From an uncultured Lachnospiraceae bacterium (GTDB lineage Bacteria; Bacillota; Clostridia; Lachnospirales; Lachnospiraceae), in contig CAMWQW010000016.1 in the NCBI GenBank assembly GCA_947176505.1, positions 32,504 to 96,503 of the forward strand: a DNA stretch of 64,000 nt, in the 5' to 3' direction. Every line of letters begins with the position of its first letter. Position 1 is the stretch's first letter. This document shows positions 61,167 through 64,000 of the stretch, piece by piece. The notes under the pieces were generated by a model, which did no database searches, was not told the origin of the DNA, and saw only the letters and a program-made list of their open reading frames with translations. The position numbers and the translations under genes were made by a program.

Positions 61167-62564
61167 ATGACAGGAGATAAGTCTAGCGCAACATCGCAAC
61201 ATATGGACAAGAGACGAAGCACTTTTTCGGGAAAGCTGGGTTATGTCCTTGCAGTCGCCGGTTCGGCGGTGGGATTGGGGAATATCTGGAGATTTCCGTA
61301 TCTTGCGGCGAAATACGGCGGTGGGATTTTTCTTTTGACCTATCTGATACTTATGCTTACATTCGGCTATGCGCTGATCGTATCGGAAACTGCACTGGGA
61401 CGTATGACGAAGAGAAGTCCGGTAGGAGCGTTTCAGACGTTTGGTAAGAAGATGCCGTTTAAATTCGGGGGATGGGTAAACGCCGTAATCCCAATGCTGA
61501 TTGTGCCTTATTACAGCGTAATCGGAGGATGGGTAATCAAATATCTATCTGAATATCTGAGGGGGAATACGCAGATTCTGGCGCGGGATGATTATTTTAC
61601 AGGTTTTATTTCCGACGGATTTGGTGTGGAGTTATGGTTCCTTGCGTTTAGCCTGATAGTTGTCGTTGTTTTGTTCGCAGGTGTTAAGCACGGGGTGGAG
61701 CGGGTTTCCAAGGTGATGATGCCGCTTCTTGTGATATTAGCTGTTTTTGTGGCAGGTTACTCCATGACCAGACCGGGTGCGTTGGAGGGTGTGAAATATT
61801 TCCTGATTCCGAACTTTGAGAATTTCTCATGGATGACGGTAGTTGCTGCCATGGGGCAGATGTTTTATTCCTTGTCTATTGCTATGGGAATCTTGTATAC
61901 TTATGGTTCTTATATGAAGAAGGATGTGGACATTGAAAAATCAACCACACAAGTGGAGATATTTGATACGGCGATTGCCATGCTCGCAGGTTTGATGATT
62001 ATTCCGGCGGTCTTTGCTTTTTCCGGAGGTGATCCGGATACGCTGCAGGCGGGACCATCCCTGATGTTTATTACGATTCCGAAGGTGTTTGCGAGTATGG
62101 GGTTCGGAACAGGAGCAGGCATTATGTTTTTCCTGCTGGTGCTGCTTGCGGCATTGACAAGCGCTATATCTCTGGCAGAGTCCGGAGTGTCTACGTTTGA
62201 AGACCAGCTGGGGATAGGACGTCATAAAGCGACAATTTTGATGGGAGTTATCATGATTTTGTTTGGCTCGGCGTCCGCGCTTGGATTTGGAGTGCTTGAT
62301 TTCGTATCGGTGCTTGGAATGTCGATTCTTGATTTCTTTGATTTTTTGACCAATTCGCTTATGATGCCGATAGCTGCTCTGGCAACATGCCTGCTAGTTA
62401 CCCATGTAGCAGGGCTTAACCGGGTGATAGAGGAGGTAGAACAGTCCTCCGAATTTAAAAGAAAGAAGCTGTATTGTTTTTTTATGAAATATCTGGCGCC
62501 GATATGTATTGTGATCATCCTGCTTAGTTCGATTGCGAACGTATTCGGCTGGATTACGATGTAA
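61167..62564 (+). CDS. Sodium-dependent transporter, SNF (NSS) family
   Basis: 465 residues from ATG 61167 (AAAGG lies 12 bases upstream; ATG 61203 is an alternative). It has 11-12 membrane segments. The NSS signature SGKLGYVLAVAGSAVGLGNI then WRFPYLAAKYGGGIF is complete. It differs clearly from the SNF transporter at 21920 (for example a longer N-terminus), so the two are not a recent duplication. It likely carries an amino acid or similar solute with sodium. A strong hairpin terminates it. Confidence 0.93.
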   Translation: MTGDKSSATSQHMDKRRSTFSGKLGYVLAVAGSAVGLGNIWRFPYLAAKYGGGIFLLTYLILMLTFGYALIVSETALGRMTKRSPVGAFQTFGKKMPFKFGGWVNAVIPMLIVPYYSVIGGWVIKYLSEYLRGNTQILARDDYFTGFISDGFGVELWFLAFSLIVVVVLFAGVKHGVERVSKVMMPLLVILAVFVAGYSMTRPGALEGVKYFLIPNFENFSWMTVVAAMGQMFYSLSIAMGILYTYGSYMKKDVDIEKSTTQVEIFDTAIAMLAGLMIIPAVFAFSGGDPDTLQAGPSLMFITIPKVFASMGFGTGAGIMFFLLVLLAALTSAISLAESGVSTFEDQLGIGRHKATILMGVIMILFGSASALGFGVLDFVSVLGMSILDFFDFLTNSLMMPIAALATCLLVTHVAGLNRVIEEVEQSSEFKRKKLYCFFMKYLAPICIVIILLSSIANVFGWITM

Positions 62565-62600
62565 CGGGCGATATATGCATATATAGCTTATTTAACAAGT

Positions 62601-62650
62601 AGAGGGTGTCCCCAAAGTCATGAAATGACTTGAGGGATTACCCTCTTGTT
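62601..62650 (+). terminator. Intrinsic terminator of the second SNF gene
   Basis: AGAGGGT (62601-62607) and ACCCTCT (62640-62646) enclose a second stem AAGTCA-TGAAA-TGACTT. TGTTTT follows. Confidence 0.82.
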
Positions 62651-62657
62651 TTGACCC

Positions 62658-62720
62658 TTGACATATAAACAAGTTATGTTATAATAAAACACACGATTTA
62701 AAACATGTGATTTAAAACGT
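62658..62720 (+). promoter_or_regulatory. Strong promoter and repeat operator of the TetR-ABC operon
   Basis: TTGACA (62658-62663) and TATAAT (62680-62685, extended by TGT) have a 16-base spacer. GATTTAAAAC occurs twice directly after it (62695-62704 and 62709-62718), 14 bases apart, followed by GTTTGTTTT in partial inversion. The second half is a likely binding site of the TetR protein encoded next. Confidence 0.7.
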
Positions 62721-62742
62721 TTGTTTTGGAAAGGAGAGAGCT

Positions 62743-63333
62743 ATGCCGCCAAAAGCGAAGTTTAGCCGGGAAGAAATCATAGAAGCAGCTTTTCAGATAG
62801 CAAAGACGGGAGGTATTGACAAGATTACCTCAAGAGAACTAGGGAAAAGGTTACAAAGCTCCGCCCGTCCCATTTTCACGGTTTTTGAAAATATGGAGGA
62901 GGTCAAGGCGGAAGTGATTGCCCGGGCGAAAGAAGTTTACGACGGTTATGTTGCGGAGGGGCTAAGGCAGGAGCTGGCATTCAAGGGAGTGGGAATGGCA
63001 TACATTGAGTTCTCGATGGAGGAGCCGATGTTGTTTCAGCTTCTTTTTATGAGCGCTATGCCGGGGAAGTTAGGAGTGGAGAGTATTCTGCCGCAGATAG
63101 ACGCCAGTTATGATGATATTCTGAAATCGGTGCAGAAATATGTGGACAGCAGGGAAGCAGCAGATATGATTTATCAGCATTTGTGGACCTATACTCATGG
63201 TATTGCAACGATGTGCGCAACCGGACTGTGCAGCTATACGGTAGCGCAGATTGGAGAAAGACTGACACAGATTTTTATTGCGTTGATGATGATGGAGAAG
63301 GCGCAGGAAAGGGGTAAACATGATAAAGATTAA
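62743..63333 (+). CDS. TetR-family transcriptional regulator
   Basis: 196 residues after AAAGGAGAGAG. The N-terminal HTH reads REEIIEAAFQIAKTGGIDKI then TSRELGKRLQSSARPIFTVF, with a long recognition helix (SARPIFTVFEN). The C-terminal part (about 70-190) is helical and would bind a ligand. It overlaps the ABC ATPase gene by 14 bases, so it is read with the transporter and probably represses it. Known relatives control drug or peptide efflux. Confidence 0.93.
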   Translation: MPPKAKFSREEIIEAAFQIAKTGGIDKITSRELGKRLQSSARPIFTVFENMEEVKAEVIARAKEVYDGYVAEGLRQELAFKGVGMAYIEFSMEEPMLFQLLFMSAMPGKLGVESILPQIDASYDDILKSVQKYVDSREAADMIYQHLWTYTHGIATMCATGLCSYTVAQIGERLTQIFIALMMMEKAQERGKHDKD

Positions 63334-64000
63334 AGATGTACATAAGTCATATGGAACAGGAAGCAGCCGTAACGAAGTGCTAAAAGGGGTGTCGCTTACC
63401 GTTGAGGAAGGCGATTTTGTAGTGATACTCGGTACATCGGGATCAGGTAAATCTACGCTTTTAAATGTTATCTCGGGATTGGAGGCGGCGGATGAAGGGG
63501 CGGTATATTATGATACGCACAATTTGTCATCCATGAATGATGCTGAATTGACGAAATTCAGAAAAGAATATATCGGATATATTTTTCAACAGTACTTTTT
63601 ACTTCCAAATCTGAATGTGGACAAGAATGTGAAAATGGGCGCTGATCTTGCAGGAAACAAAGAATATCTGGAGACGATCAAAGCCGTGGGTCTGGAAGAA
63701 AAACGCACAAAATATCCGCATGAATTAAGCGGCGGAGAGCAGCAGAGAGTTTCCGTGGCGAGGGCGCTTGCCAAGAAACCGAAGGTATTGTATCTGGATG
63801 AGCCTACCGGCGCACTTGATGAACAGACGGGAAGACAGGTTCTGGACTATATCTGTAAACTGAAGAAGGAACGCGGTTTTACGATGGTTATGGTGACACA
63901 CAACCAGAATATCGCGCAGATGGCAGACACAGTTGTGCGCATGAACAGCGGCAGGATTATAGAGACCTATCATAACACGGAGCAGAAGACGGCTTACGAG
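63320..64000 (+). CDS. MacB-type ABC transporter ATP-binding protein (cut at window end)
   Basis: At least 227 residues, open to the right edge. The ATG at 63320 follows GAAAGGGG and overlaps the TetR gene. Walker A GTSGSGKSTLLN, Q loop YIFQQYFLLPNL, signature LSGGEQQRVSVARAL, Walker B VLYLDEPTGALD and switch VTHNQNIAQ are complete. It is a MacB/LolD-type ATPase; its FtsX-like permease should be in the next genes beyond the window. Only the last part is missing. Confidence 0.95.
   Translation, partial: MIKIKDVHKSYGTGSSRNEVLKGVSLTVEEGDFVVILGTSGSGKSTLLNVISGLEAADEGAVYYDTHNLSSMNDAELTKFRKEYIGYIFQQYFLLPNLNVDKNVKMGADLAGNKEYLETIKAVGLEEKRTKYPHELSGGEQQRVSVARALAKKPKVLYLDEPTGALDEQTGRQVLDYICKLKKERGFTMVMVTHNQNIAQMADTVVRMNSGRIIETYHNTEQKTAYE

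Noticed and set aside
1-64000. CRISPR arrays, tRNA, rRNA, insertion sequences or prophage genes
   Set aside because: No spaced repeat arrays, no tRNA-like cloverleaf sequences and no transposase, integrase or phage structural genes were seen in the translated frames.

Overview
The window looks like a chromosomal segment of a gut-type Clostridia, most likely family Lachnospiraceae. Supporting signs are the GlgC/GlgD pair, the DapF-DapL lysine route, a Bce-type peptide-resistance module, strong GGAGG ribosome sites throughout, several GTG/TTG starts, an ANTAR regulator behind glnA, DUF3160, DUF554, DUF1700 and DUF4179 proteins, and a TPP-riboswitch-controlled ThiT. No rRNA, tRNA, prophage, insertion sequence or CRISPR array was seen. 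The organism call is inferred from gene content, not from a marker gene.

Layout. 0-7.2 kb: end of an unknown gene, a FliD-like protein made of two repeats, a PfoR-type membrane protein, a polysaccharide deacetylase and the glycogen pair glgC-glgD. 7.2-12.1 kb: a small HTH regulator facing a tiny membrane protein, a stand-alone carB, and a 0.9-kb region that carries a 29-residue holin-like type I toxin with a convergent antisense RNA, a palindromic element and a structured, terminator-ended leader. 12.1-20.8 kb: an ABC exporter, a PadR/DUF1700 envelope module, and large lipoprotein and CapA genes. 20.8-29 kb: TPP riboswitch-ThiT, an SNF transporter, a kinase, a NYN-LOTUS protein and an operon of response regulator, ABC transporter and histidine kinase. 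29-44 kb: surface and housekeeping genes (acyltransferase, glycosyltransferase, hisC, a GH20 hexosaminidase, methyltransferase, Hsp33, Lhr helicase). 44-52 kb: NAD synthetase and a complete Bce-type resistance module on the minus strand. 52-64 kb: glnA-ANTAR, dapF-dapL, an ANT(6)-like enzyme, an ECF sigma/anti-sigma pair, an AraC regulator, a second SNF transporter, and a TetR-ABC operon cut by the window edge.

How the genes fit together. Much of the segment concerns the cell envelope and antimicrobial stress: two ABC/two-component modules, PadR and ECF modules, a deacetylase, an acyltransferase, and a TetR-ABC operon. Biosynthetic genes (glycogen, carbamoyl phosphate, histidine, DAP/lysine, NAD, glutamine) lie singly or in pairs between these modules.

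Most unusual observations. First, a 14-bp palindrome TGACA-N4-TGTCA occurs at least 14 times, always inside genes, often in pairs and sometimes as arrays of half-sites every 9 bp; chance predicts about 0.06 copies. It looks like a dispersed DNA-binding site (chromosome organiser or global regulator) that constrains codon choice. Second, the holin-like toxin/antisense RNA pair near 11.4 kb is too small for ordinary gene calling. Third, a family of CGAGTTTG-type palindromic intergenic repeats is present at four places.
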